A stretch of DNA of 64,000 nucleotides, taken from Catelliglobosispora koreensis DSM 44566. GTDB taxonomy: Bacteria; Actinomycetota; Actinomycetes; Mycobacteriales; Micromonosporaceae. Below, in pieces: positions 1 through 8,229 of the stretch. The DNA is taken from the NCBI RefSeq assembly GCF_000379685.1, contig NZ_KB903289.1, forward strand, positions 35,543-99,542. Reading direction: 5' to 3'. The translations under genes were made by a program, and so were the position numbers. Numbering within the stretch: the first letter of the stretch is position 1; every line of letters starts with the position of its first letter. The notes below the pieces were generated by a model. It was given only the letters and a program-made list of their open reading frames with translations, made no database searches and was not told the origin of the DNA.

Positions 1-257
1 CCGGAGTCGACGAATTGCCATTGCTGGTTGTTTTGGTTGTGGCGGTCCCATTGGGTGATGCGGCCGCCGTCGGCGGTGGAGTTGTTGTAGATGTCGATTG
101 CTTTGCCGCTGTTGCGGTTGACGATGACGTACCAGGCGTTCGGGTCAACCGTGACCGCCGACGCGGAGTCGGCGGGGATGGCGACGAGTGAGATCGCGAG
201 AATGGCGGTGAGCACGGCTGCCAAAATGATTCGTGCTCGTGCCCGTCGCGGCCACAT
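1..257 (-). CDS. Secreted RICIN-type lectin domain protein (3' end beyond window)
   Basis: The first 86 codons of a gene that runs off the left edge. The ATG ends at 257. The N-terminus is a signal peptide: Arg-rich start, then a hydrophobic run (IILAAVLTAILAISLVAI), then an ASA cleavage region. The mature part starts WYVIVNRNSGKAIDIYNNS and continues to ITQWDRHNQNNQQWQF, which is the first repeat of a ricin B-type beta-trefoil carbohydrate-binding domain (QxW signature). Family knowledge: such domains are appended to secreted glycosidases or occur alone. Which applies here cannot be seen because the rest of the gene is missing. A LacI-type operator-like palindrome lies about 218 bp upstream and a LacI gene is next door, so sugar-responsive control is likely (inference). 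Confidence 0.85.
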   Translation of the reverse strand, partial: MWPRRARARIILAAVLTAILAISLVAIPADSASAVTVDPNAWYVIVNRNSGKAIDIYNNSTADGGRITQWDRHNQNNQQWQFVDS

Positions 258-474
258 AGGAACCTCGGCGAGGGGAGTGCCCGCAAGGTCGTCACGTCTA
301 TCCAATATGGATGTGCGGCCCGCGGGCAGGAAGGCTGACCAGGAGTGTGACGATGGCCGGTGCATAGCTACCTCCGTGGGGACGATGAGGTGCGGTAACA
401 CGATGTGGGCTTGGTGCGAGATGCTGGGCGAGCAAGTTGCTGGTGAAACGGCTGCCGGGGTGCATTCCCACCGA

Positions 475-488
475 TGTTAACGTTCACA
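475..488. promoter_or_regulatory. LacI-family operator-like palindrome
   Basis: TGTTAACGTTCACA is a 14-bp palindrome around a central CG with one mismatched pair, the usual form of LacI/GalR-family operators. It sits in the gap between the RICIN gene (reading left) and the end of the LacI gene at 541, so it could control the RICIN gene. No other feature is visible in 258-540. Confidence 0.45.
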
Positions 489-540
489 ATTGCTAGCTCG
501 ATATGTGTAACATCCGCGATGCGAACAAGTCAACGGGTGG

Positions 541-1578
541 TTACGCGGTGGCTGTACGGCCTACCGTCGGCGCGGTCGACTCGCGTACGACAAGGCGGCA
601 AGGGTGGCGGATGACGCCGCTATGTGGCCTGCCAGCGATGGCGTCCAGGAGCCGGGTAACCGCTGCCGCGCCCAGATCTTGCAGATTCAAGTCCACTGTG
701 GTCAGTGGGGGCTGGCAGTCGGCGGCGAGGTCCTCCCAGTTGTCGTATCCGACAACGGCCACGTCATGCGGGACCATCCGGCCCATCTCCCGCAGCGCCT
801 GCGCGGCCCCAGCCGCGATCTGATCGTTGCCACAGAAAAGCGCGTCGATCTCAGGGTGTGCCATTACCAGATGACGTGCCGTGTGCCGTCCCCACCGCTG
901 CGACCACTCGCCAAATAACGGCTCTCCGTTGGCCCACGACAAACCGTGTGCGGCCAGAGCCGCACTAGCACCCGCGACGCGAGATCGCGCCGCGCGAAAG
1001 GACTCGGGTCCAGTGATGTGCGCGATGTGCCGCCGCTGGTGCGACACGAGATGGTCAATCGCTAGCCGGGCGCCGCCTTCATCATCACTCAGTAATGAGA
1101 TGTCCGCCGGGTCGGTGGACTCGCCGTAGACGTACACCACCGGTACCGGCACATCATGGGTAATCGATGGATGGATGTCGTTCCTGTCGCCAACGACGAT
1201 GAACCCATCGACCTGTCGGGCCAGCAGCGTGCGGATGTAATGCTGCCTGCGGATCGCGTCTCCGCGAGCGTCGCAAAGCAGGACCGCCATGTTCTCACTG
1301 CCCAGCACGTTTTCTGCGCCGAGCAGCACCGGAATGGAGAACCTGCCACCAAGCTCATCGGTAAGCAGGCCAATGGTTCTCGTCCGCCCTGAGATGAGGC
1401 TGCGGGCGAGCACATTGGGCTGAAAGGAAAGCCGCTCTGCCGCGTTGATGACCCTCGCGCGGGTGCCAGGGGCCACCTCACCGCGGGCGTTGAGCGCTTT
1501 GGAGGCTGTGGCCACCGAGACGCCCGCCAGTTGCGCGACATCGGCAAGAGTTGCCTGCTGCCCTCGCGACCTGGCCAT
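541..1578 (-). CDS. LacI/GalR-family transcriptional regulator
   Basis: A 345-residue sugar-responsive DNA-binding regulator. The N-terminal helix-turn-helix reads TLADVAQLAGVSVATASKALN, followed by the hinge region. A periplasmic-binding-protein-like effector domain fills the rest, with typical blocks such as IGLLTDEL, ALFCGNDQIAAGA and VAVVGYDNWEDLA. The ATG ending at 1578 is chosen because it is preceded by a GAAAGGA Shine-Dalgarno and because family members begin just before TLADVA; the longer open frame to 1818 would overlap the divergent gene. It is transcribed divergently from a second LacI gene. The shared gap carries a perfect inverted repeat. Likely targets are itself, the neighbour or the RICIN gene (inference). 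Confidence 0.93.
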   Translation of the reverse strand: MARSRGQQATLADVAQLAGVSVATASKALNARGEVAPGTRARVINAAERLSFQPNVLARSLISGRTRTIGLLTDELGGRFSIPVLLGAENVLGSENMAVLLCDARGDAIRRQHYIRTLLARQVDGFIVVGDRNDIHPSITHDVPVPVVYVYGESTDPADISLLSDDEGGARLAIDHLVSHQRRHIAHITGPESFRAARSRVAGASAALAAHGLSWANGEPLFGEWSQRWGRHTARHLVMAHPEIDALFCGNDQIAAGAAQALREMGRMVPHDVAVVGYDNWEDLAADCQPPLTTVDLNLQDLGAAAVTRLLDAIAGRPHSGVIRHPCRLVVRESTAPTVGRTATA

Positions 1579-1637
1579 CGAAATCCTTTCACCTAGTTTC
1601 GGTGCCCTAGGATATCCCCTTGTTAATATGACAGCTT

Positions 1638-1661
1638 CTTGCCGAAAAGGATTTCGGCAAG
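1638..1661. promoter_or_regulatory. Perfect inverted repeat between divergent LacI genes
   Basis: Arms CTTGCCGAAA (1638-1647) and TTTCGGCAAG (1652-1661) are perfect complements separated by AGGA. Its place between two divergent regulator genes suggests an operator for one or both. The 4-bp spacer without a central CG is not the commonest LacI operator form. Confidence 0.5.
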
Positions 1662-1693
1662 CATCGTGACCACATACAGAAACGGCGAAGGAC

Positions 1694-2734
1694 GTGGCCT
1701 TGGCGCATCGCACACGTGACCCCGGCATGATGGATGTGGCGCGGCTGGCTGGCGTCTCGCACCAGACCGTCTCGCGGGTGCTCAACGACCACCCCCATGT
1801 CACAGAACGCACCCGCATGGTGGTCCGGGCCGCGATCGCTGAGCTCGGCTACCGGCCCAACCGGGCCGCACGCGCCCTGGCGACCGGAAGAACACAGGTC
1901 ATCGGGGTCGTCACCCAAAGCTCCACTTTGTACGGTCCCGCGGCCACGCTCAGCTCGTTCGCCGAAGCCGCGATCGACGCCGGCTTTACCGTCAGTGTCG
2001 AAAGTGTCCGCTCACTCGACCGCGAACCCATGCAGGAAGCTGTGAGCCGTCACCTTGACCAGCGGGTCGCGGGTCTCGTCATCATCGCCCCCGTGGAGTC
2101 CGCTGGCGACGTGATAGGAACCGTGCCCGCTGACATGCCGCTCGTGTGCATCGACGGTGACCCAATGCTGCCGACCGACTTGGTCACCGTCGACCAGGAA
2201 GCCGGCGGCTACGCGGCAACGTCGCATTTGCTCAGTGCAGGGCACAAAACCGTTTGGCACGTGGCCGGCCCCGCGGAGTGGTTCGATAGCCGCGGCCGCA
2301 TCGAAGGATGGCGCCGTGCCCTGACCGAGGCCAACGCTGAGATTCCACCACCGATTCAAGCCGACTGGTCGGCAGCGTCGGGATATCAAGCAGGCCAGCT
2401 TCTGAGCCGGATGCGCGAGGTCACCGCCATCTTCGCCGCCAATGACCACCTCGCCCTAGGCCTGCTGCGGGCCTTGCACGAACAGGGAAGACGCGTGCCC
2501 GAAGACGTCAGCCTCGTTGGGTTCGACGACCTGCCCGAGGCGGGTTTTTTCACCCCGCCGCTGACCACCATTCGCCCCGACTTCGCCGCGGTCGCGGCCG
2601 CGTGCCTGGAAATGCTGCTGTCCCAATTCGAATCGGGCCAGCGCGGCGGCCGCCAGAAGACGATCGCACCAACGCTGATATCGCGTTCAAGCGTCGCCAA
2701 GCTCTCTCTACCTGGGCGGCTAGCGAACGGTTAG
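1694..2734 (+). CDS. LacI/GalR-family transcriptional regulator (second)
   Basis: A regulator of about 346 residues. The HTH is MMDVARLAGVSHQTVSRVLN and the hinge contains YRPNRAARALATGRT. The effector-binding domain includes VAGLVIIAPVES, IFAANDHLALGLLRAL and VSLVGFDDLPEAGFFTPPLTTIRPD, all canonical. The start is uncertain. GTG 1694 lies only one base after the GAAGGA at 1687-1692, in-frame TTG 1700 has ideal spacing to that site, and ATG 1727 or 1730 would begin right at the HTH. The next gene downstream encodes a secreted three-repeat protein and may be its target (inference). Confidence 0.92.
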   Translation: MALAHRTRDPGMMDVARLAGVSHQTVSRVLNDHPHVTERTRMVVRAAIAELGYRPNRAARALATGRTQVIGVVTQSSTLYGPAATLSSFAEAAIDAGFTVSVESVRSLDREPMQEAVSRHLDQRVAGLVIIAPVESAGDVIGTVPADMPLVCIDGDPMLPTDLVTVDQEAGGYAATSHLLSAGHKTVWHVAGPAEWFDSRGRIEGWRRALTEANAEIPPPIQADWSAASGYQAGQLLSRMREVTAIFAANDHLALGLLRALHEQGRRVPEDVSLVGFDDLPEAGFFTPPLTTIRPDFAAVAAACLEMLLSQFESGQRGGRQKTIAPTLISRSSVAKLSLPGRLANG

Positions 2735-2806
2735 CGCACGGAAAGTGAGCCCGCGCAACCTGATGGGACACGGGGATGTCCCGGATCGTTGTGTAAAGGA
2801 GCTCCA

Positions 2807-3760
2807 ATGAAAGGAAGACTCCGTGCGGCAGTCCTCGCCGCGACGGCACTTAGCATTCTCATCGCCTCCGCTGGCACCGCACAGGCACGTCAGCCCTCCC
2901 AGTCATTCCGTGACGCGCGCGCCGCGGCAGCGGCCTCAGGCGAAATTGGCGTGGCCGCCAACGGCGGCATTGGCATCGCCGCGACATGGTTCACCGGCAC
3001 GATCGCGGCCGGCGGCACGCAGGGGTGGGCCTGGACCAACGCCCCGGCCGACGCCGCCTACGTGGTTGGCTACAACCCGGCCGGAGCCACCACTTCGGCC
3101 ATGTGCCAGTTCGAGACGATCAGCACCCACTACGTCCAGCTGTGGGGCGGACAGCGGCAATTCCACTTCACCCTCAAGAACGTCGGCTCGATTGCTTGTG
3201 GGGCAACAGTTCTGCTCACCGCGGTTTCCAGCTCGGTCATCGGCTCCACCGGAGGCGTGAGCCCGGGCGGCACGCAGGTGCACCTGTGGAACATTGCCTG
3301 GCACACCAACTGGGTGGTCGGTCTAAACCCGACCGGCGCCACGAGTGCGGCCGGCTGCCAATTCCGGGTCACACGCACCTGGTATGTGCAGCCCGGTGAA
3401 GCCGGAGCGCTCCGCCAGTTTTGGTGGGAAATCAAGAACGTGGGCACCATCGCCTGTCAGGCGGACCTGCGGCTGGCTTCCACTAGCGTGAGCAACAGCT
3501 TCGCTGTCGGTTCCGTGGGCTCCGGCGGCACGTATTCCACGACGTGGAACAACGCCAACCCGGTCACCTCCGCCTACCTGGTCGGCGTATCACCTCAGGG
3601 CAGCTGGCCCATTCCCTGCCAGTTCGAGGTCACGCGGATGATCTACCGCCAGCACATCAACAGTGATGGATCATCTGAACGCGAGATCCGGCTGTCGTTC
3701 AAGAATGTCAGCGGAACCCAATGTGGTGGTCTGGCGGAACTGAAAACCATCGCCGCCTGA
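2807..3760 (+). CDS. Secreted protein with three homologous ~85-residue repeats, unknown family
   Basis: 317 residues. ATG 2807 follows an AAGGAG site (2796-2801) with 5-nt spacing; the TTG further upstream is rejected. Residues 1-27 form a signal peptide ending AGTAQA. The mature chain holds three tandem copies of one domain (about nt 2985-3230, 3240-3480 and 3485-3757). Each copy has an aromatic-rich start (W..A/AYVVG.NP.GAT), a CQF block, a Y-Q strand and a KNVGxxxC block. Each copy has exactly two cysteines in equivalent places, which suggests one disulfide per repeat. I do not recognise the family. The alternating aromatic/polar pattern predicts beta-sandwich domains, possibly adhesive or carbohydrate-binding. 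A hairpin terminator follows directly. Confidence 0.85.
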   Translation: MKGRLRAAVLAATALSILIASAGTAQARQPSQSFRDARAAAAASGEIGVAANGGIGIAATWFTGTIAAGGTQGWAWTNAPADAAYVVGYNPAGATTSAMCQFETISTHYVQLWGGQRQFHFTLKNVGSIACGATVLLTAVSSSVIGSTGGVSPGGTQVHLWNIAWHTNWVVGLNPTGATSAAGCQFRVTRTWYVQPGEAGALRQFWWEIKNVGTIACQADLRLASTSVSNSFAVGSVGSGGTYSTTWNNANPVTSAYLVGVSPQGSWPIPCQFEVTRMIYRQHINSDGSSEREIRLSFKNVSGTQCGGLAELKTIAA

Positions 3761-3767
3761 TCCACAC

Positions 3768-3811
3768 CGTGGCCATCGCGTGGCAGTGACATTTGCCGGG
3801 CGATGGCCACG
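3768..3811 (+). terminator. Hairpin terminator after the three-repeat secreted protein
   Basis: A perfect 11-bp stem, CGTGGCCATCG (3768-3778) with CGATGGCCACG (3801-3811), separated by 22 nt and starting 8 nt after the stop codon. There is no T-run, as is usual in actinomycetes. Confidence 0.65.
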
Positions 3812-3845
3812 TTTCAGCACCAAAGCCAGGGGGCATAACAGCTTT

Positions 3846-4016
3846 ATGGCCACCGTCGCTGCCAGGGCAGATCAAGGAGAAAGCCTTGCCTATCAAGTGC
3901 TGCTCCTGCGCTGCAAGGCCCGCGAGCAGATGCGCCAGCTGCGTGCCACGATGTGGCAACTCAACGAACTGACCAAAGTGGTGCGTGAGCATCAGCGGTC
4001 GCTCGCCGGCCGCTAG
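3846..4016 (+). CDS. Small hypothetical protein (56 aa), helical
   Basis: A possible small gene starting at ATG 3846 (MATVAARADQGESLAYQVLLL). It is predicted almost wholly helical, with a basic amphipathic segment (RCKAREQMRQLRATMWQLNELTKVVREHQ) compatible with a coiled coil. An in-frame GTG at 3780 would place the start inside the terminator hairpin, so the shorter form is preferred. No clear Shine-Dalgarno site is visible, and I do not recognise the family. Coding status is plausible but unproven. Confidence 0.4.
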   Translation: MATVAARADQGESLAYQVLLLRCKAREQMRQLRATMWQLNELTKVVREHQRSLAGR

Positions 4017-4239
4017 CCTCGTCAGGCTCATAGCGCCGCGTGCGGTCAAATCATCACAGTCGATTTCCTGACCGGCCACCCATTGGAGTGACGGCCAAGC
4101 CCGCAGCCAGCCATCCCTCGGATGATCCTATGCCGGGCCTCGTCTTATGGCTGCCCGCACGGTGCCCCATGGCCCTAGGCAAGCAGGTCGACCTTGTGGC
4201 CCAATCCCATGTGGTCGATGCGTGTCGTTTGGGGGTCGA

Positions 4240-6384
4240 ATGGCATCTATTCAGCGTGCGGGTGTGCCGCACGTGAAGCTGCGCCGCAAACGCGATCGCC
4301 GTCTCCGGTTGCTGGCATCCGGGGTACTCATCATCGCCCTGCTCCTCGGCGGCGCCGTGATAGCCGGGACGGCCTTCTACGACCAAGTGATCACGCCGGG
4401 CGAGATGATGCTGGAAAACGCGACCGAGGTGTGGTCCGTGGACGGCAAGACGCAGATCGCTCAGCTGGGGTCAACGAACCGCACGGAAGTGCCGATGACC
4501 AAACTGCCGGAGGCGGTGCGTCATGCACTGATCGCCGGTGAGGACAAGAACTTTTACTCCCACAAGGGTATTGATCTGTGGGGGATCGGCCGTGCGGCGT
4601 GGAACAACCTCACCGGCGGTGCGACTCAGGGCGCTTCGACTATCACGCAGCAGTATGCGCGGCATGCCGCCAGCGACATGAAAATGACTTACGCGCGTAA
4701 GTCCCGCGAGGCTGTCATGGCACGAAAACTGGAAAACGAGTACTCGAAGATTGACATCCTCGGCTTCTATCTGAACACCGTCTACTTTGGACGCGGCGCC
4801 TACGGCATCGGCGCGGCCGCGGAGATCTATTTCGGCATCCCGCCAGACAATATCGAAACCATGACGGTGGCTCAAGCGGCGGTGCTGGGTGCGGTTCTCA
4901 AACAACCCGAGCCCTATGGCGAGGCCAGAGGCTTCGACCCGCAGAACGACCCGGCCGCGGCGCGGGATCGCTGGGCCTATGTGCTCAACAATATGGTGGA
5001 GATGCGGTGGTTGAGCCAGCACGACCGAAGCGCCCTGACCTACCCACAGACCCTGCCCTTCGACGAGCGAACGCAAGCCGCATGGGGCTACACCAATGCT
5101 GGCACCGGTTACGTGATGCGCTACATCGAAAAGGAACTCTTCGAACGCGGCGTGATTCTGCACCTGAACGAGAATCGTCTGGGCAACTGGAAAAACGCGG
5201 GCCTGCGAATCACCACCACCATTGACCCGCGGGTCCAGTCGGCATTGGAGGCTCAACTGAATCGTGCCGTCGCCGGCTCCAGCCTTAGCCAGCAGCGCGA
5301 GAACGTCATTGGCGCGGGAGTGGCCATCGATCCCGCGAACGGCCGAGTCCTTGCCTACTACGGCGGGACCAATAGCGGCATCAACACCGACTGGGCAGGG
5401 ATGGACGCGCCGCATCCTCCAGGGTCATCGTTCAAGATTTATACACTGGCCGCAGGAGTAGCTGAGGGGATTTCGGTTGAGTCATACCTGGACCCACGTG
5501 TCCCAGAGGCCGAAAGTGAGGACTCGCCGTTCTACCGGCTGACCGCGAGGATGGGGCCGCAGAAGGTGATGCAGATGGCGGCTAACGCCGGCATTCGCAC
5601 CGCGTGGCGGATTGACCCTGAGAAACCCATCGACCTGACCAAGGCGGTCCCCGGTGGCCGTGACCCCTTTGATTACAACGCCGGCGTAGGTCAATATCCC
5701 GTCACCGTGCTCGACCATGCCAGCGCCACGGCGACCTTCGCCAATCACGGCAAGTATTTCGCCCCGCACTTTGTGATCAAAGTGGAGCGTAAGAACCGCA
5801 AGACCCGGGAGTGGGAGCCGCTGCCCGCTGGCGCAGAAAAGCGCTTTGGCGCACAGCGGGTAAGCCGTGCGGTGGCCGACGACGTTACCGGTGTGCTCAA
5901 GCAGATGACAGGCGACGACATCGTTGCCGGGTCGGGCCGCGAATCCGCCGGTCTGTCCGGCGCCTGGGAGAATGGGCTCAAGAAACCCGATGGCAGCCAG
6001 CGGTTCCCTGGCACCAACGCGCACGCGTGGTTTACCGGATTCACAAGCCAGATCTCGGCCACCATCTGGGTCGGCAGCAAGGACTACAACGCCACCCCGA
6101 TCCGCCATCTAGACGGCACCAGCATGGGTTCCGCCTATCCTCGATCACTGTGGAAGGCGTTCATGGACCACGCGTGCGCGGACTTGAATCTTCCGCCAAC
6201 CAAATTGCCCTCCGGCCGCTACACCGGCGGTCAAGGGCGCGGCACGCCGCCGCTGCCGAGCCCGAGTCAGTCGCCAGGCTGCGATCCACACTGTTTCGCC
6301 CCGGTCCCGGATCCGACGCCCACACCGGCTCAGGAGACGACTGAGGCACCGAGCACGCCGGACCCAAGTGGCTCGCCCACCTAG
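4240..6384 (+). CDS. Class A PBP-like membrane glycosyltransferase with degenerate transpeptidase domain
   Basis: About 714 residues from ATG 4240 (GGGGG upstream); other starts are possible. One membrane segment (LLASGVLIIALLLGGAVIAG) follows a basic cytoplasmic tail. The GT51 peptidoglycan glycosyltransferase motifs are intact: EDKNFYSHKG (catalytic Glu about residue 101), GASTITQQYA, RKSREAVMARKLE and FYLNTVYFGRGAYG. The penicillin-binding half keeps the SxxK box (SSFK, nt 5425-5436). At the SxN position it has SED (nt 5515-5523), and where KTGT is expected it has LSGA (nt 5953-5964), within an alignable AG....EN....AWFTGFT context. So it probably polymerises glycan strands but may not crosslink. 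A Pro/Thr-rich tail ends the protein. It would act at the outer face of the membrane. A small membrane-protein gene follows 18 nt later. Confidence 0.88.
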   Translation: MASIQRAGVPHVKLRRKRDRRLRLLASGVLIIALLLGGAVIAGTAFYDQVITPGEMMLENATEVWSVDGKTQIAQLGSTNRTEVPMTKLPEAVRHALIAGEDKNFYSHKGIDLWGIGRAAWNNLTGGATQGASTITQQYARHAASDMKMTYARKSREAVMARKLENEYSKIDILGFYLNTVYFGRGAYGIGAAAEIYFGIPPDNIETMTVAQAAVLGAVLKQPEPYGEARGFDPQNDPAAARDRWAYVLNNMVEMRWLSQHDRSALTYPQTLPFDERTQAAWGYTNAGTGYVMRYIEKELFERGVILHLNENRLGNWKNAGLRITTTIDPRVQSALEAQLNRAVAGSSLSQQRENVIGAGVAIDPANGRVLAYYGGTNSGINTDWAGMDAPHPPGSSFKIYTLAAGVAEGISVESYLDPRVPEAESEDSPFYRLTARMGPQKVMQMAANAGIRTAWRIDPEKPIDLTKAVPGGRDPFDYNAGVGQYPVTVLDHASATATFANHGKYFAPHFVIKVERKNRKTREWEPLPAGAEKRFGAQRVSRAVADDVTGVLKQMTGDDIVAGSGRESAGLSGAWENGLKKPDGSQRFPGTNAHAWFTGFTSQISATIWVGSKDYNATPIRHLDGTSMGSAYPRSLWKAFMDHACADLNLPPTKLPSGRYTGGQGRGTPPLPSPSQSPGCDPHCFAPVPDPTPTPAQETTEAPSTPDPSGSPT

Positions 6385-6401
6385 TTTCCACATGCGACAC
6401 G

Positions 6402-7055
6402 TTGACAGATAAGGCATCTGAAGCTGTGCGTCACGTTGGATCAATCTTATTGGCATCGATATTCGCGCCAGCCATATTCGTGCTGATCGACACCGGGCTG
6501 GCCGGAATCGACTCAGCCCGCGCCGGTTCCTTTACCGACGATCCGTTCAGCGCTCTTGCGGCGCTTGGGGCGTTGTTCCTCGCGGGGATCATCTATGGCG
6601 TGCTGGTGATGGCGCGCTTGTCGCCCGTGGGGCCTGGGTTCGCTGGACTTGCCCTCATGGCGATAAGCGGCTGGGCCGTTCTGGACCCATCGAGTTATGG
6701 CGACACACTGGGGACCGTCAACGCTCACATGGGTGGCGCCATAGCCCAGTTGGGGCTGGGCATGCTGCTCGGCGCGCCCTTGATCGCGACGTTGACCAGC
6801 CCACGCCGATGGCGCGGCGAGGACAACGGGGATAGCGAGCACGACGAGCCGCCACCGTCCACTTCGGGCGACACCCTGGTGGCTCCCGTGCTGCCGGTGT
6901 CCAAGACGCTGCTCGATTTCGTGCGGGCTCGAGCCGCGGTGCCTGAGCCGCCGCCCGCACCCCTGGACACGGCAGCCGCAAACCCTTTGCCGAATCGGAT
7001 TCCGATGGTGCCGCCTGCCGGGAGTGCGGGCCCAAGGACGGACGAGCGGTCGTAG
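6402..7055 (+). CDS. Hypothetical four-helix membrane protein with Pro-rich cytoplasmic tail
   Basis: 217 residues if TTG 6402 is the start; in-frame GTG 6426 is an alternative, and neither has a strong Shine-Dalgarno. About four hydrophobic segments (ILLASIFAPAIFVLIDTGLAG, ALAALGALFLAGIIYGVLVM, FAGLALMAISGWAVL, AQLGLGMLLGAPLIATL) are followed by an 80-residue acidic/Pro-rich tail. It begins 18 nt after the PBP-like gene and is probably co-transcribed with it, so a role linked to the cell envelope is possible (inference). Family not recognised. Confidence 0.65.
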   Translation: MTDKASEAVRHVGSILLASIFAPAIFVLIDTGLAGIDSARAGSFTDDPFSALAALGALFLAGIIYGVLVMARLSPVGPGFAGLALMAISGWAVLDPSSYGDTLGTVNAHMGGAIAQLGLGMLLGAPLIATLTSPRRWRGEDNGDSEHDEPPPSTSGDTLVAPVLPVSKTLLDFVRARAAVPEPPPAPLDTAAANPLPNRIPMVPPAGSAGPRTDERS

Positions 7056-7543
7056 ACACTGCTCGCCGAACCTGGGACGCCGACGCCGAACAGGGATGGC
7101 TACCCTGAGTGGCATGATCCAGTCCCCGTTGCCGAAACCTGGAATCCTTCGCGCAGATGACGTTGTCGCGCTCATTGGCACGTCTGGCGCGGTTCGCGAT
7201 TCTCGACGCTGGCGCAGGAAGGCTGACCGCCCAGCCGGCCGGCCAGTGACGTTAGGGGCGCGGAACCTGAGGGCAATCACCGAAGCTGCTGATCATGCTG
7301 AACGCCCTGGCTTCCTCTGTGCTCACATTTGTAACCGAATCCCCGCCGATGCGCTCTACCGGGAGAACGGGCCAATGAACGTGAATAAATCACGGGCGGG
7401 AAGGACTAGCCGCAACCGGAGATCTTAGCGATCTTGGCTGGCAGTGGCGGGAGCTCCTCACCGTTGATGTCACCGTCGTGGAAGTCGGCGCCGCTTGTCC
7501 AACGTGGAGCGTCGGTGGGGCGTTCGATGTTAGGTTCGCCGGC
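7056..7543. other. Region without a supported gene
   Basis: About 490 bp between the membrane-protein gene and the PCD/VOC gene. Open frames occur on both strands but none has a convincing start, ribosome-binding site or recognisable product. It presumably holds the promoter of the downstream gene. Confidence 0.5.
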
Positions 7544-8170
7544 ATGACTGGGCAGATCACGGCGAGGCAGTTTCATGAGGCTGACGGTGTCGAAGACTGG
7601 CGCTGTCTTTACCACTTAGTTTCCGCCTACTTCGGCACTGGCTCGCTGGCCAAGGGTGCCGCACTGGCTGATGAGATCAGCCGGGTCGCCGGGGAGGCGG
7701 AGCAATATGTCAGCGTTGACCTTCGTCATGCGGGGGTCACCGTTTCGCTGGGGCGGCGTGACGTGGAGCTAGCGCGGCGGATTTCGGCTGCTGCCAAGGA
7801 GCTTGGCATCGCCTCCGATCCGTCTGCGGTGCAGCTCATCAATGTCACGCTGGACGCGCTCGTCCGGGCCGACGTGCTGCCGTTTTGGCGCGCGATCCTC
7901 GGTTATGGACAGATCGGCGATGACTACTTGTTCGACCCGGCTCGGCGCGGTCCTGGTTTTGGGCTACACCACATGGATGCGCCACGCCCACAGCGCAACC
8001 GCATTCACCTTGACGTCGCCGTTCCACACGATCAGGCCGAAGCGCGCATCGCCGCCGCGCTAGCCGCGGGTGGCCGTCTTGTCTCCGACGAGCACGCTCC
8101 AAAGTGGTGGGTGCTGTCCGATGCTGAGGGCAATGAGGCTTGCGTCGCCACCTGGGTAGGGCGCGGCTAG
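7544..8170 (+). CDS. Pterin-carbinolamine-dehydratase-like / VOC (glyoxalase-like) fusion protein
   Basis: 208 residues from ATG 7544. Residues 1-90 resemble the pterin-4a-carbinolamine dehydratase fold (F..A..FFGTGS..KG..L..EI...A, then VDLRHAGVTVSL...D..LARRIS). The usual PCD catalytic HHP-type motif is not evident, so catalysis by this half is doubtful. Residues 105-208 form a VOC/Glyoxalase_6-type domain (RADVLPFWRAILGY, FGLHHMDAPRPQRNRIHLDV, WWVLSDAEGNEACVATW). This two-domain arrangement recurs in actinobacteria as a 'VOC family protein' of unknown substrate. A strong hairpin terminator follows. Confidence 0.82.
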   Translation: MTGQITARQFHEADGVEDWRCLYHLVSAYFGTGSLAKGAALADEISRVAGEAEQYVSVDLRHAGVTVSLGRRDVELARRISAAAKELGIASDPSAVQLINVTLDALVRADVLPFWRAILGYGQIGDDYLFDPARRGPGFGLHHMDAPRPQRNRIHLDVAVPHDQAEARIAAALAAGGRLVSDEHAPKWWVLSDAEGNEACVATWVGRG

Positions 8171-8189
8171 TACCAGATAATGAAGGAAT

Positions 8190-8216
8190 GGCCTTGGGGT
8201 ATAGAACCCCAAGGCC
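8190..8216. terminator. Bidirectional hairpin terminator
   Basis: A perfect 11-bp stem, GGCCTTGGGGT (8190-8200) with ACCCCAAGGCC (8206-8216), 5-nt loop, between convergent genes ending at 8170 (+) and 8230 (-). Confidence 0.85.
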
Positions 8217-8229
8217 TTCGCGACTGTAA

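Noticed and set aside
2765-2782. Hairpin GGGACA/TGTCCC between the second LacI gene and the secreted-protein gene
   Set aside because: A 6-bp stem is too short to support as a terminator or operator in such GC-rich DNA.
7024-7428. A plus-strand 134-codon frame after the membrane-protein gene
   Set aside because: It overlaps the end of the preceding gene, has no ribosome-binding site, and its translation resembles no protein.
7406-7576. A short minus-strand frame ending ISGCG, upstream of the PCD/VOC gene
   Set aside because: Its start would lie inside the opposite gene, there is no Shine-Dalgarno site, and no terminator follows.
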